NCBI RefSeq assembly: GCF_932526225.1
Contig: NC_064044.1
Coordinates: 10,534,906-10,598,905 of the forward strand
Source: Nematostella vectensis
Lineage: Eukaryota; Cnidaria; Anthozoa; Actiniaria; Edwardsiidae
DNA length: 64,000 bases
Direction of reading: 5' to 3'
The notes beneath the pieces are model-generated. The model worked only from the letters and a program-made list of their open reading frames with translations. It was not told where the DNA came from and did not search any database. The position numbers and the translations under genes are program-made. This document shows positions 20,676-32,950 of the stretch, in pieces (the first letter of the stretch is position 1; each line of letters starts with the position of its first letter).

Positions 20676-22717
20676 CTGTAATAAATAAAAATATAAGATT
20701 ATTTTTTGATGTGGTGTAGATCATACAATTATATACATTATTATTGTACACTATTATTATGAAATATATAACTTTTGTATGGTCCAAATCACATCATAAA
20801 GGTCAGAAAGAAATAAAAACCTATTTGGAGTAAGTATAGGCTGTTTATGTGAAATGCAGCCCAAATCCATAGGCTGTACAAAATGAAACAGACAGAGACA
20901 GACAGACGGACCAGCAACTATAAATAAATAAGAGAATCCCATTTGAGGTTGTTACACAGATAGACAGTATAAAAGTATCCATTTGGGATTGTTAAAACAC
21001 ACCCATGGCAGTTCTCCTTATAAAGTAACAGCGTCCCTTCTATCACTTCCTGCAGGTACACTATGTCTGGTTTATGACTTGTTATGAGATCAATGACTGC
21101 TTGCGTTCTTGGCCTAAGATTCTTTTGATCAAGACCATCTACATTCCATGTAAGAAACTTCAAATTTCTTGACTCTCTGTAAAATACAATGTTTTACAGT
21201 TAATACTGTAAAAATGTTGATTTCAAAAGTCTTTTGTCATAAAAACGAATTGTTTCATGTGATGATCCTTCCATGCATAATATCACAAACATTTATCACT
21301 GTGAAAGATCCAGTGAAAGATCCAGGATTTTCTTGAAGCAGGAGGGGAGGGGGTGCTATAGAAAAGCCACAAATTATAATTTGTACATATGAGTCACTCA
21401 GAGGGGGGGGGAGCTAACAGGGGAAGGGAGGGGTACCAATATATGAAACACTTGTCACTTGTGCATCATAAGATAGACCACAAGAGTTTCAGATTCACTC
21501 ACTTGACATCTTCTTTGTCCTGAGGGGAATCACACACCTAATAACAAAGAATCCTGTTATTATTTAGACTTCTTTTTATTTAAAATAGAAAACAGGGCTT
21601 CTGGAATTACGCGCTTGTGCGGAAGCGCGTAATTTGACTTTCTCCGCGTAATCCGCGTAATCCACAAATTTACGCGTAATCCCGCGTAACTTAGCTAAAT
21701 TTTGAAAGACAAAACATTTAAGTGCACAGCTGATGTGTTCTTTTAGGGTTTTTTTCTCTATTTCTCGTAAAAAAGGACAGATATTCTTCGTAAGAGTGCG
21801 ATATTCCGAACTGAATTTCGAAAACAAATAAAATGACTAGACGTTCTTTGCTAAACCGCGAAGGCCTAGGACTAATAATAAAATACCTTTTCTAATTGGC
21901 TGGTGGCTAGGAGCCAATGAAAACTCGCCTACGATATTTTCGCGCAAAAAATAAACCTTTTTCAACTTATTTCGTGCTTTCCTTCGGAACAAAATGTAGT
22001 TTGGGCGTAACAGTTGATATTTCGTGTAATTTTGCGCGTAATTTAGTAAAGAATCCCGCAAAATTTTGATTTTTAAAGAAAAATGTATTGCAAAATCCCG
22101 CGTAATTTAGCGCGTAATGATTGATTTTCCGCGTAATTTAGCAAAAAATCCCGCGTAATTTTGATTTTTTTTTTCAGCGTAATTCCAGAAGCCCTGAGAA
22201 TAATATGAGGTACTAACCACGTAACAGATTAAGTGTTGTTAACTGGTGCATGTTGACACAACCCAAATTAATTTTGTGTTGATTATGAGTTGGCATGAAT
22301 TTTATATTTCTGATGCATTATATTAAATAATTGTTTTGGTTCTGAGTCACAGAACCAAAACAATTGTCATTTGTTTGTCAGTCATTTGTTCATCCCAGAC
22401 CAGAGCAAGATCTCAACATGGTTGCTAATAATCAGCCAAATGACTCAAGTGCACAATTTCTCGGTTCAAAGAAGCCATAAAACTGTTTCATTCTTCTTTG
22501 TTTTGTTGCAGTATCTATTGAATTTGAGATGCTCAAAATTAGCTGCCAGCTATGGTATATTAAGGTGAAGTTTTGGGGTGCTGGTTCTACGGAAAACAAC
22601 TTCATCGAGGTAATTATTTTAGCTTGCCCTTACCAATATGGGTTTGCTTTGAGTCCCTGCAGAATCATCCTCCGTATTATCCTTTGCAGCAGATTCATAG
22701 TATGCACTTGCTGCTTG
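20063..22717 (-). CDS. TDP2: Tyrosyl-DNA phosphodiesterase 2 (5' end not located)
   Basis: Removes topoisomerase 2 adducts from DNA 5' ends by hydrolysing the 5'-phosphotyrosyl bond (known for the family). Exons on the minus strand: 22717-22634, 21537-21503, 21176-20958 and 20675-20063, joined in phase (84, 35, 219 and 613 nt; 316 codons plus stop). Residues 1-28 look like the end of the N-terminal UBA-like domain (AASAYYESA). The Mg-dependent endonuclease/exonuclease/phosphatase core has all landmark motifs: TWNVDGLD, LQEVI, TSHLESTK, AGDMNLRD and SDHWG, so the catalytic Asn, Glu, Asp and His are present. The initiator exon with most of the UBA was not found; GC-rich sequence at 23750-24200 could be promoter. 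A hAT-like element sits in the intron between the first two visible exons. Confidence 0.88.
20958..21176 (-). CDS. TDP2: TDP2 exon with first catalytic motifs
   Basis: Acceptor TTTTACAG, first residues ESRNLKFLTWNVDGLD, then YLQEVIEG and GYFYTVYL. Donor CT|GTGTAA is weaker than consensus but is the only one that keeps phase with the next exon. Confidence 0.85.
21503..21537 (-). CDS. TDP2: TDP2 35-bp micro-exon
   Basis: TTATTAG acceptor and CAA|GTGAGT donor. Encodes VCDSPQDKEDVK across the junction, an acidic linker between UBA and catalytic core. Phases 0 and 2 match the flanking exons exactly. Confidence 0.75.
21593..22196. mobile_element. hAT-like non-autonomous element, copy 2 (inverted relative to copy 1)
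   Basis: Ends CAGGGCTTCTGGAATTACGC and the inverted AATTCCAGAAGCCCTG. The interior matches copy 1 in reverse orientation (the ATTTTGTCTTTCAAAATTTAGC and AAGTGCACAGCTGATGT blocks, for instance). The two edges show no clean 8-bp duplication, so the site has decayed. It lies in a TDP2 intron. Confidence 0.75.
22329..22366. repeat. Perfect short hairpin
   Basis: AATTGTTTTGGTTCTG and its exact reverse complement around a 5-base AGTCA loop, upstream of (on the minus strand, inside) the TDP2 intron. Function unknown. Confidence 0.8.
22634..22717 (-). CDS. TDP2: TDP2 exon: end of UBA-like domain and linker
   Basis: CTTTAG acceptor, TTG|GTAAGG donor, 28 complete codons reading QAASAYYESAAKDN then an acidic TEDDSAGTQS linker, consistent with the third UBA helix plus linker of TDP2. 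Confidence 0.75.
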
Positions 22718-25068
22718 CTAAAGAACAATTATCAATAAAATATTGGATGGGTTTATTGGCAAATGTTTTAACATCAGCATTTAGCAAATGTATAAGTACA
22801 TTTCACAACTTCTAAACTGTAAAAAAATAGACAGAGCTGAACCCAAAGTGGACTGTTTAGTTACCAATAATCTTAGAGCTAAAGCAAACCACTAAGATGT
22901 TTTTTTCCGATGATTACATACCGGCCGAATCTCCCGGTTTTCGCAAGAGAGGAGGACGTCGGGTTTTGCGGTATTGGCATTTTTTTGTACAAGATTGCGG
23001 TAAAAGAGCAAAAAACATGCGGTGATGCGGTATTTCAAAACACTGCGAGATGGGAGATTTTGCTTTTTAAACGGCGGTATTGCGGTAAAAAATTAAAATC
23101 TTGTGGTGTTGCGGTGTTAACGTGATGTCGCACATGCTCTTCAAAACCTCGTTCTTCTGTGCGGTTGGAAATATTTTCGAAAATTTTGTGCGGTATTGTG
23201 GTTATTAGACCCTCCCCCAGGAGACTCCCGGTTTTTAGCTTTCATCTCCCGCCAAAAAAATAGAAACTTCCTTCGTTTAATGTACGCTGTGTCTACTTGC
23301 ACGGCTTCCGGTAAAGGAGGAAAAAAAAAACTAGCTGCACGGCTGTCTCCTATTTTCTCGATTTTTAGCCTAAATATCAAGTTTCTTGCTTTGAAACACT
23401 TCCACGATTATTAAGAACAGCCAAGAGATGTTTTTAGCTTGAAAAGCTGTGCATTGAGTGATCCCCAAATGTTCGGTACAGTATGAAGGCAGCGTTGAGT
23501 TCGACACCTCGTTTTCGCCATAACAGCTGTGCAAGGAGAAAAAAGGTAGTTGCACTTCCCTTTTTTTCTTTTGCCATTAAGCCAAAATGAAAAGTTTTGA
23601 CTTTAAAAAAGCTCCCACCGTTATTTAAAACCGTCAAACGCTGGCTTCGAGCTTGAAAAAATTCGCAAAAGGCGACATGCGAATGCTCGGCACATAATGA
23701 ACAATGCTTCGTATGCTTTGCCGAGCATTTGCGGGCCGCTTGTTGCATCCACGTATGCAAAACGACTGCGCATGCTCAGATCTTTGACATATGGCGCGCG
23801 CGAGCAATTTCGGCGGGAAAGTGTTTTCAAAAGAAAACAAATAGGTTTATCCGGTTTACGAGGCAACTTTGGCGGAAGTACTGACAACAAATCGCTGGGA
23901 TAAGAAAATTACTGCACGGATAAGGTTTACACTTATTGAAAAGAAAGATTATAATATTACCTGGATTTTTTGAGTTTACCTTTTTATAGCGGAGCCAAGC
24001 GCGGCCCCAGGCCGCGCGCGTAGCCCCAGGCCGCGCGCGTAGCCCCATAGGCATAGAAATATGGTATAGGTATGCGACTTGGTTTTTGTGGTCATCGCGC
24101 GGGTACCCTGTGGTGTCACTCGCCAGCCAGTCAGCCGCGCGACTCCCAGGCCCCACTCGGCCCCGAAATAACGACTAAATACAAGCACGGAGCAAGGGAA
24201 AAAGTTCTTGTCGATTATGCGATGATTAATTTTTTTGCCTATAAAGTCAACTAGAGGAGATCTACTAACATTCATTCACGCCAAGATTTATCTGGTTTTA
24301 GCTAGCAAATTTAAGCAAGTAACAGTTCACATTAAAAAGCGAACAGAACCACAAGAAAGCGACCAAAAAAAACAAAACAATGCAAGGTGAGTTTCGGACG
24401 ACGATTTGTATTGTCTATTGAGGATATGACAGTTATTAGGCTTATTGTTGCCCTTTTTGTATGCTTTGAGAATGCGAGTACTTAACTTAGTAATCAAATT
24501 ATTTGAGCATAACAGGTTTTGTTTTGACATTCTTTGTTTTATCTATATTCTTGATTGTGTTGAATAAAATACAATAATACAACAAAAACTGGAATTCGTC
24601 TTCAATAAGACTTCTTCAGGGCAGATTGATTGTGTTGATATATTTCATAAAGGCTAACCAATATCGTGTTGCATTTGTCAAATACTGCTAAAGAAGACCG
24701 TTCTTGTCTTTATATCCTGTGCTCTTAGTCCTAAGAAGATACATATCCTTAGAAGATACAGCAGCTTTTTCAGCTTACAAGAGAATTTTTTCTTACCGAG
24801 GATAAAAAAAAAACCTATATTCAATATGTATTGTTGTTATTGTCTGCATCTTGCATCTCATGTGTTTATTTTTTTTTCAAATAGTTGTGGAAAATTAGTT
24901 AGATTATAAATGGCTTGATAAAAAGATTGTTTTGAATGAAATAATAAATAATTGTTTTCACTCTTTTATGAACCAGGAACTACCTGAGGGCCAAGATGAA
25001 TGCTAAAGACTGGAAGACATGAGAATTAAAAATCATGTCTTGAAGAGAACAGTAGGATGTTCTTATTC

Positions 25069-25245
25069 ACTAGTCATTTGATACCCCCACACCCATGGTC
25101 CCAGGGAAGGGTGGGGGATTAAACTTTAATAAAAGCCTGTTTACCACCACCCCTCTTGACATATTCTGGTTAAAAAGTGGTCTAAAACCCCACATTAACC
25201 CCTGGCTTCTGCGGGACCATAAGGGAGGGGGTGCAAATGACTAGT
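25069..25245. mobile_element. Inverted-repeat element
   Basis: ACTAGTCATTTG at 25069 and CAAATGACTAGT at 25234, with the similarity continuing inward (CCCCC...ATGGTCCC against GGGACCAT..GGGGG). About 177 bp, non-coding. Confidence 0.75.
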
Positions 25246-25278
25246 TCATTACTATGTGATTCAACAGTACACACTCAT

Positions 25279-26640
25279 AGGTTTTTTTAGAACAAGATAC
25301 TTATATAATATAAAACTAAAAACAAACTTTTGCTTTTTAAATAATAAATCTGTAAAGAAAACAGTTTTCTAACAACCTAAAGATAATGGGGAAAGGGGAT
25401 ATTTTAGAAAAGTACTGAATATAATTATCACATTATTGTTATTATATTTTCTTTTCAAACATTTAAGGAAGAGTCATATTTCTTCCTTTTTCTTCTCCCT
25501 GTTTACTATTTTTATGCAATTGATGCTCTTTTCAATTTCCCCTCTACACCAAAAATAAATTAATGAACAGATTTGATTTTTAAATTAGAAATTTTCATTT
25601 ATTACTTTCACTTATATTTTCTTTTTAGGATTTTCCTTCAAAGTCTCTTGCCCATTACATTTATTTTAGATGTTTAGATTTATTTCATTGGAATAGTTAG
25701 ATCCAGGGTTTCTCAAAACACCAAAATATAATGCATTACTGGATGTATATTTGTAGATATTAATTCCCATGGGGATGGAAAATCACAACTTAAAATGGTA
25801 CATTAAATCTTCAGCATTGCATCTTATCTAAAATTGTGTCTGACACTATATTCCATCCTTGAAATCCTGTTTCATCCATTGTTCTTCGCAAGAACAAACT
25901 TGTCAGAATGTAGCTTTACAAATGTACATTAATGGAACTTTTATTAAGGGGAAGGGTTTTTTAGGGCAAGATACTTAAACTTTATAACACTAGCAACAAC
26001 CTTGTTCTTTTTCAATAATAGAATTCTGTTCACATAGCTTGGATAGCAAAGACATGGCCTCTTTAGAGGCCTGTGGTGGTGAAAGGGTTAAGATAATGGG
26101 AAAGGGGAAATGTCAAGAAATGCTCAATCAAATTATTTTCATTACTGTTATATTTTTTTCACCAAACCTTTCAAGTTGAGTCAATTCACTTTATATCTCC
26201 TCTCCTGTCGATTATTTTTTTAGTCAATTGATATTCTTTGATTCCTCTCTACCCCAAACATAGATCAATAAAAGGGTTTGGTTTGAAATTAGCATTTTCA
26301 ATCTGTTTTTTCTTCATTGCATTCATTTGGGAGTAGGCCACCAACAACAAGGCCACTATATCGAAAAAGTGGGGTGCACCAATATGTAATGCATGAAAGG
26401 AGATATATTTTTGGATTTTAATTTCCAGACATTTTTCTGAATATTTGGTCCAATGAAGGAGAGAATTGCCACTAAATCAATACATAAAAATCACAGTATG
26501 GCATCTAAACAGTCTAAATATATTATTTTGAATCTTTGGAATGCTGTTACATCCATGACATTTTCTGCACAAGGGCAAAGCTTGTGGGAGTATTGTTTTG
26601 ATTAAAAAAAAGATATTCATAATGGAACTTCTATGATGGG
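25279..26640. repeat. Diverged tandem duplication, two units of about 675 bp
   Basis: Collinear blocks recur: TTTTTTAG(A/G)(A/G)CAAGATACTTA at 25284 and 25958, AGATAATGGGGAAAGGGG at 25380 and 26092, TTTTCTTTT/TTTTTTTC blocks, and AATGGAACTTTTAT/AATGGAACTTCTAT near 25932 and 26620. Both copies are AT-rich and non-coding. Confidence 0.75.
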
Positions 26641-27015
26641 ACATAAGAATTTACCATTAGACTCTTGACAACTTTGACAGCCATATCCACACCAGGAATT
26701 GTGTTTTTTAACTTTGATGTACTGCATAATTTAAATTATTGAATAAGGCCTGGATCCATTTGGTTGGTACAATAAATAAATCTCAGTAGAGAGCAGGATC
26801 CTAGACCCCCCAATAATACCTTTGATCAGTCAACACAAAAGGTGTTTATGCTGGCTCCGCTTTTAGGCAGTGCCTAAATCTATATATTATCTTTATTTAC
26901 CAAAAAAGATGTTAAATTTGAAAGTCACTTGTCGTGGTTATGTCGTTCGCGGTATGGCTGTGGGGTTTGTTTATGTCGTTGCTACTGTGTTTTTGATGCT
27001 CGGGAAAACCCACAG

Positions 27016-27390
27016 AAGATGTTAAATCTTGCGAAAAAGAAGGAAAAACGAGAAAAGAAAAGGAGCAATGCTCGGATGCATCGTCACTTCGACGTGAAGG
27101 CCGTGAAACATCGAGGGCAGCTGATGTACCGGAAGATTCGTGGCTTTGTTTACAGCACAGAAATGAAGTCACACGCCAAGACAAACGTTGCTCTTGTCCT
27201 TCGTTCTGGGGACACGGTGGTGGTCTTGCTAAAAGTAAAATCCCTACAAGGCTTTATGTGGTTTTTGATGATGCAGGACGCAGGATCTCCGGTTATAAGC
27301 CGGAAACCAACTGATGCAATTTATGCAGGAGGAAGGGAGACGAAAACTTCCGTGACCACGAATTGTATCACTCGAGTGACGCATGACGGA
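27016..27390 (+). pseudogene. Fragment with cysteine/histidine motif
   Basis: Frame 27018 reads EDVKSCEKEGK..., then SWLCLQHRNEV, KRCSCPSFWGH and YVVFDDAGRRISGYKPETN, followed by TGA (27312), CNLCRRKGDENFRDHELYH and another TGA (27384). C-x2-H and C-x-C plus C-x2-C suggest zinc binding. The donor after the second stop may be the GC-type AG|GCAAGT. Confidence 0.6.
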
Positions 27391-28304
27391 AGGCAAGTTT
27401 ACGCTTCGTAAAAGAGGTTATCAACTATCAAACCAAAACCACAGCACAATATACTTTAGGGTTGCACTGAATATGTGAAATATTGGAGTAATAATATATG
27501 CAATTCCATCCACAGAGAGCAGCATGTGATGACAGAAATGTCAACCAGTCCAAAGAGTTCAATCAGCAAGGTACGTGTATATCTTGTGCAAACAAAACAA
27601 CATATAATATAAACAAGCTGGGGTGTCTCGAAGTCATGCTTTATGAACAAATAAACGCCTTTGATGCAAGTATATTATACATGGTTGTGTAAATTCATTT
27701 TAATTGTGACATAACAAAAAAGATATGTTATTATAATATGTATTTTGTTGTTTACAGATATTGGAGACTACCCGTTCACCTGTGCATCGCTTGTGCGACT
27801 CATTGCAAAATCCCTCCCAAGATCCCCTAACCTCATTAAATAATATGCGAAAGCATATCAAAACTTTACTGCTTCCGACTAGAGCGCCTGACAAACAACG
27901 AAATATTGACGAGAAACCCCCTAGACCCCCTCTCCTGAAATGCCCTGATGACCCCCGTCGGTGAGGCCAGAAAAAATGACCGAGGAGATATAGTTTTAAA
28001 TACCGAACAATGGGGGCAGATAATGACTAGCTTATATCAAAATAAAGGTAATTATCAAGATTCTTCAATCACCCAAGGATAGAGTGGGGAATGAGGATGG
28101 GGATTGGCAGGAGCAAATAATGCCACACCCCCTTCCCTTTGCATTGATCTGTCATTTCTCCTTTTTGAGTCCATTGAGGAAACAACCTGTAAAGTAACAA
28201 AAGAAGTGTAAGAAAATGGGCTATTGTAATACTGATTCCTATTGTACAATTGTCTTTATCCTACCCCTTCCCCAATTTTTTTATATAATTATTTTTATCA
28301 TCAG

Positions 28305-29023
28305 ATGAGACACTTGACGAACAAGTAGTGACTCAGTACCACTATATGACCCAGCAACCACGAGACTTTGCCGAAAAGAATGCCCCAGGGCTATATTCGA
28401 CAATTCTAAACAGCATGACCAGATGCAAGCATTCAGCCCTCCAAGAGCAGCGCACTATTACTCTGTTACACATGTTGGCTTACTTTAGGTATGTTATACT
28501 GTTAGTGATTCCATGACCGAAAATACCAGTAATATTCCATTACAGTATGGCATTAAATGTACTCTCTAAACAAATGAATTTTGATTTTTCAAATACATTT
28601 GAGGGCAGTGTTAGTATTCATTTTATTTAAATGTCTAGCATACTGTATTCTTGTTTTCAGGTCTCATTAGGATAACCACTGGATGGTGTTCCTCTTGGGT
28701 GATTTCCACAACATTTATACAGTACAATTACCAGAAAACACCAACCTATCAGTGGCCACACACATGGCATCATCCATGCTCGATATTCAGCCAAACATTC
28801 GAGCTGTTTCAATCCCAAGGGACCCACAACAAATTCACAGGATTCACAGAGTAAACATTGATGGAGATGAAAAATTGTGTTGTGGTGGAATTGTCCTCGA
28901 GTATATCAACAATCTATTGCTAAAGGGGCAAAGGAAGCAACATAAGTCATTCTTGGGTTCTCTTCCTGGTCCATGCCTTAATCTTAAAGCTCATTCTATT
29001 CAAGAACAGATTAAAGATTTTAG
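28305..29023 (+). pseudogene. Two adjoining exons of the decayed gene
   Basis: 28305-28488 reads DETLDEQVVTQYHYMTQQP...QEQRTITLLHMLAYFR. 28661-29023 continues SH-stop-DNHWMVFLLGDFHNIYTVQLPE and later RIHRVNIDGDEKLCCGGI. Phase 2/1 is preserved across the intron, and only a TAG at 28668 breaks the frame. Confidence 0.65.
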
Positions 29024-29238
29024 GTGGGCATGTTTTTTTCTACTGTGATAAACACTATATCACCAATACAGTACTTATGCTCCACCCCTGAATCTGTCGA
29101 AAGCTACTGTATGTTAATAATAGAGTTAGGAGAAGTTATTAAATAGAGTTTGGAGAAGTCTATTAACAAGATTAGATAAAGTAAGTCAGCTAGGGGCAGT
29201 TGATTCCAACTTTGACTCAAACTTTGTCTTATCCACAG

Positions 29239-29960
29239 GGTATATTCAGGTTTAACTCAAGATGAACTACACAAACTGGACACATGTAAGCTGGTTGATG
29301 AGTTTAAGGCAAACCTCAAGAGTATGGAGGACTACCTAAAGGCAATCAACCACACATTTAGCAGCTGCAATATGCTTAATAGCTTTAAAAGCAAACACAT
29401 CTTACCAATGCCAGGGGACTGGCCTACATGGTTTTATTCAAAAAAGATAACTGCCCAATCACAAGATGGAACTTACAATTCAATAATACCAGAGCAAGGG
29501 GCTTTCCATGTGGGCTTGAAGAGAGGATGTAATCATCTTTATTTATCATTTTTTCTTCAACAACATTTACAAGCAAGTATTTGGCTCAGAACTTCCTCTC
29601 GAACCCAAGCCCTTCAGATCTAACTTTGTTATTACTGCAACAATGTGTGCATGGCTTTTGATACGATCTAAAGTAATGGCCAAATTTGCCTTGTGCAAAG
29701 ACTTGGAATATGTCTTCATGCTAAACCATCTGGAGGAAGTCCTACCTCTTACATTTTATCAGTATGATTGAATCTTCCTGTCTGGCAATCTTAACAGCTA
29801 TGTCGACACTATGACTAGATTGGCAATTATATTTATAATATGGGAAAGACACCACTATGACAGGTCGACTCCATCCATGCTAAGTGATCTAGAGCACCAC
29901 CGCATTAATTTTCCACAGTATTGAGTTCCACACTTCAAAGCTACACTGGTAAATCAAAAC
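29239..29960 (+). pseudogene. Largest conserved piece of the decayed gene
   Basis: Opens VYSGLTQDELHKL in phase with the previous exon, contains LPMPGDWPTWFYSKK and EQGAFHVGL. Then, after a frame change near 29520, it reads EDVIIFIYHFFFNNIYK, VFGSELPLEPKP, a TATMCAWLLIRSKV stretch and LEEVLPLTFYQYD before TGA 29769, IFLSGNLNSYVD, WERHHYDRS and TGA 29922. Confidence 0.65.
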
Positions 29961-30517
29961 AGGCAAGTTCACAAAATGTCACGATAGCAAATGCCATAAA
30001 AAACTAAAGTAAATTGTGCCTGAAAATGCCCCTCCCCTCTTAAGAATTAGGAGGGAAGGAGGACACTATGAGGTTTGGTCAAATTAGGTCATTTAGACTA
30101 AAGATACAAAAAAATATTTCTCCTCCTCTCTCAGCTTTGATTTGATGTAACAAGATCTAATTGTCCGCCTTTTTTTCTGTATTTCACAATATTTTGTTCC
30201 CACTTTGAGAAACATCTGGAGCAGGGGAGCTCAAAAAGGGTTTTGCCGTTACAGTAGGGCGGTCATTATAAAAAACTATGGTGAAGTTGCTCGGAGAACC
30301 AACCACCCAAGGTCATAAATCTTGAACATTCCCTATTCTTACAGCTTATCCATAACTGTTGGAGTTTGTAGGTTAATCTGCATACTTAAACACCATTGTC
30401 AACAAACAAGACACCCCTTTATCTAATGAGCGTTAAACATTTTGCCTTAACAGCTACCAAGGCAAGTAACTAAAGCCGGAAAACCGAAAGGGCAAACAGA
30501 ATTCCACCTAACCACAT

Positions 30518-31428
30518 TTAACCCATTGACTCCTGGCTTTTTTGGAGCTGAATTTACAAAAAAAAACAGACTGAAAACAGATACCTCACCCCCTATTCTG
30601 AGTTTTATACAGCCCGTCAAAGTCAAACACAGCTGCACCTAGTCAGCGGTATCCAAGCTTTCCAACAGTGCTTTGCGGTCCCCACTTTTAATCCTTCGTC
30701 GTTGTGCTGAAGCCAGCACAAGTTGATGGTTGCTTGTAGCAAGCAAAGGTGGATTCATGATGATTTTTTCTTGTTTGGCTTTGCCCAGATGAGAAAATAA
30801 TTTTCTAATGAATCACCACAGCTCTCCTAAATGCTGTCTTTTCTGAAACCAAATTGATTGCAAAATTGTTTACACTGCTATTCTGGGTCTGTATGACCTG
30901 TAATTGATTTGTTTGGCTTCGGGGTAAAAAGACTTATAAAAGACCATCTGACTTTGGGGGGAGGAGTGTTGACTGGCCCTCCCCTCGTGGATTTCCCCCT
31001 GGATCTCCCAAGAATGCTTTGCAATACGTAAAGATATTTTCGTGGTTGTACAATCCTTTAAGGGATTGACATTGTGTTTTGAGGCCAAGGAAATGTACCT
31101 GGAGGATCAGAATAAAGGTATCTATTGGTGTCTTGAGCTGTGTTTGCCGATCTCTCTCCCTTGTGTGGTATTTTGAGCGTTTTATTGAGAGGGGTGATTC
31201 TGCTTTTCTCTCCTTGTTCGATTTGAGATTTGTCAAAGAACCTGTGCTATTATTTGGCTTAAGAGTAGATGCCAACACCTTTGTTGGATGCATATCTGCA
31301 AGACCATTTATCCCTTAGACTGATGCCTGAGTATCTTCATCTTGTTGTGTTTATTTTGAATTTATGAATTTTTTGGGTTGTGGGTACTTCCCAAAGCCGG
31401 TACAGGCCGGTTGAGGGGTCAATGTGTT
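30518..31428. repeat. Long direct repeat, copy 1
   Basis: Begins AACCCATTGACTCCTGGC and ends GAGGGGTCAATGTGTT; nearly identical to 31944-32950. The minus strand contains the same open frame (MHPTKVLASTLKPNNSTG) in both copies, but nothing recognisable. Confidence 0.9.
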
Positions 31429-31943
31429 TACCAACACACCCTAAAAATCATGCTTGCCTCACTGCCTGAGAACAATGCCTTTTTTGCAAGCTTAGGTGCA
31501 TACAACAGTGTAGGCAAATTCTGCTTGATAGACAAACAAGCCTCCTTTAAGTTATGGCTGATATTCTAACAGATAATTATCATGTTAAAACCATTGGGGA
31601 AACCACAGGGAGCCCAAATTTTATAAAAATATTTGCCTTTATAAATTCAAAGCAGCAGTGTCAACCCACTTTTGGTACTTTTCCTGTATATTCACCGCCA
31701 AAGTAATCTTATCACAAAACCTTGCCTGAATCTGATGTTTTCTTGGGCATTTTTTTCTAAAAAAGCTATGCATATCATCCATATCAATGAGTCCAGTCAT
31801 GTCCAAGTAAAAAAAATTCTATTTCTAGGTTAAAGATATTCACTTGCTAGAAATGGCATATATGTGATCCAATCCACTGGTGTATGTCACAGCATAAGTC
31901 TAAAAAGGTCTAGTTATTTTGATTAAAATCTAGGGGTGGTTGA

Positions 31944-32950
31944 TTAACCCATTGACTCCTGGCTTTTTTGGAGCTGAATTTACAAAAAACAGACTGAAAA
32001 CAGATACCTCCCCCCTATTCTGAGTTTTATACAGCCCGTCAAAGTCAAACACAGCTGCACCTAGTCAGCGGTATCCAAGCTTTCCAACAGTGCTTTGCGG
32101 TCCCCACTTTTAATCCTTCGTCGTTGTGCTGAAGCCAGCACAAGTTGATGGTTGCTTGTATTTTTTATAAAAAATACTGCTATGAGCATATTAGGAGAGT
32201 GTCTCAGGACATCATGAAGCCTTTTGGGGCATAATTGAGTGCTTTGCTTATGGATATTTGCAAGCAAAGGTGGATTCATGATGATTTTTTCTTGTTTGGC
32301 TTTGCCCAGATGAGAAAATAATTTTCTAATGAATCACCACAGCTCTCCTAAATGCTGTCTTTTCTGAAACCAAATTGATTGCAAAATTGTTTACACTGCT
32401 ATTCTGGGTCTGTATGAGCTGGAATTGATTTGTTTGGCTTCGGGGTGAAAAGACTTATAAAAAACCATCTGACTTTGGGGAGAGGAGTGTTGACTGGCCC
32501 TCCCCTCGTGAATTTTCCCCTGGATCTCCCAGAATGCTTTGCAATACGTAAAAAGATATTTTCGTGGTTGTACAATCCTTCAAGAAATGGACATTGTGTT
32601 TTGAGGCCAAGGAAATGTACCTGGAGGATCAGAATAAAGGTATCTATTGGTGTCTTGAGCTGTGTTTGCTGATCTCTCTCCCTTGTGTGGTATTTTGAGC
32701 GTTTTATTGAGAGGGGTGATTCTGCTTTTCTCTCCTTGTTCGATTTGAGATTTGTCAAAGAACCTGTGCTATTATTTGGCTTAAGAGTAGATGCCAACAC
32801 CTTGGTTGGATGCATATCTGCAAGACCATTTATCCCTTAGACTGATGCCTGAGTATCTTCATCTTGTTGTGTTTATTTTGAATTTATGAATTTTTTGGGT
32901 TGTGGGTACTTCCCAAAGCCGGTACAGGCTGGTTGAGGGGTCAATGTGTT
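31944..32950. repeat. Long direct repeat, copy 2 with a 97-bp extra segment
   Basis: Same boundaries as copy 1 and high identity. It carries about 97 bp (32160-32258) absent from copy 1, located exactly after GGTTGCTTGTA. The copies are separated by 515 bp, so this duplication is recent compared with the pseudogene it interrupts. Confidence 0.9.

Larger units (their letters stand above)
22718..27015. other. Intergenic, repeat-rich, no gene recognised
   Basis: 22920-23220 repeats GCGGTATTGCGG-type motifs. 23280-23780 is a dispersed repeat whose inverted relative lies at about 34555-34770. 23990-24050 has the repeated GCCCCAGGCCGCGCGCGTA. 25069-25245 is an inverted-repeat element. 25279-26640 is a diverged tandem duplication. 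The TDP2 promoter and first exon should lie in the first part. Confidence 0.65.

Noticed and set aside
23990-24060. GC-rich repeat as a structured RNA gene
   Set aside because: Only a short direct repeat (GCCCCAGGCCGCGCGCGTA twice); no tRNA, rRNA or snRNA features were found here or elsewhere in the window by eye.
28651-28854. Alternative frame overlapping the pseudogene exon 28661-29023
   Set aside because: The frame that keeps splice phase reads DNHWMVFLLGDF and is longer and more protein-like.
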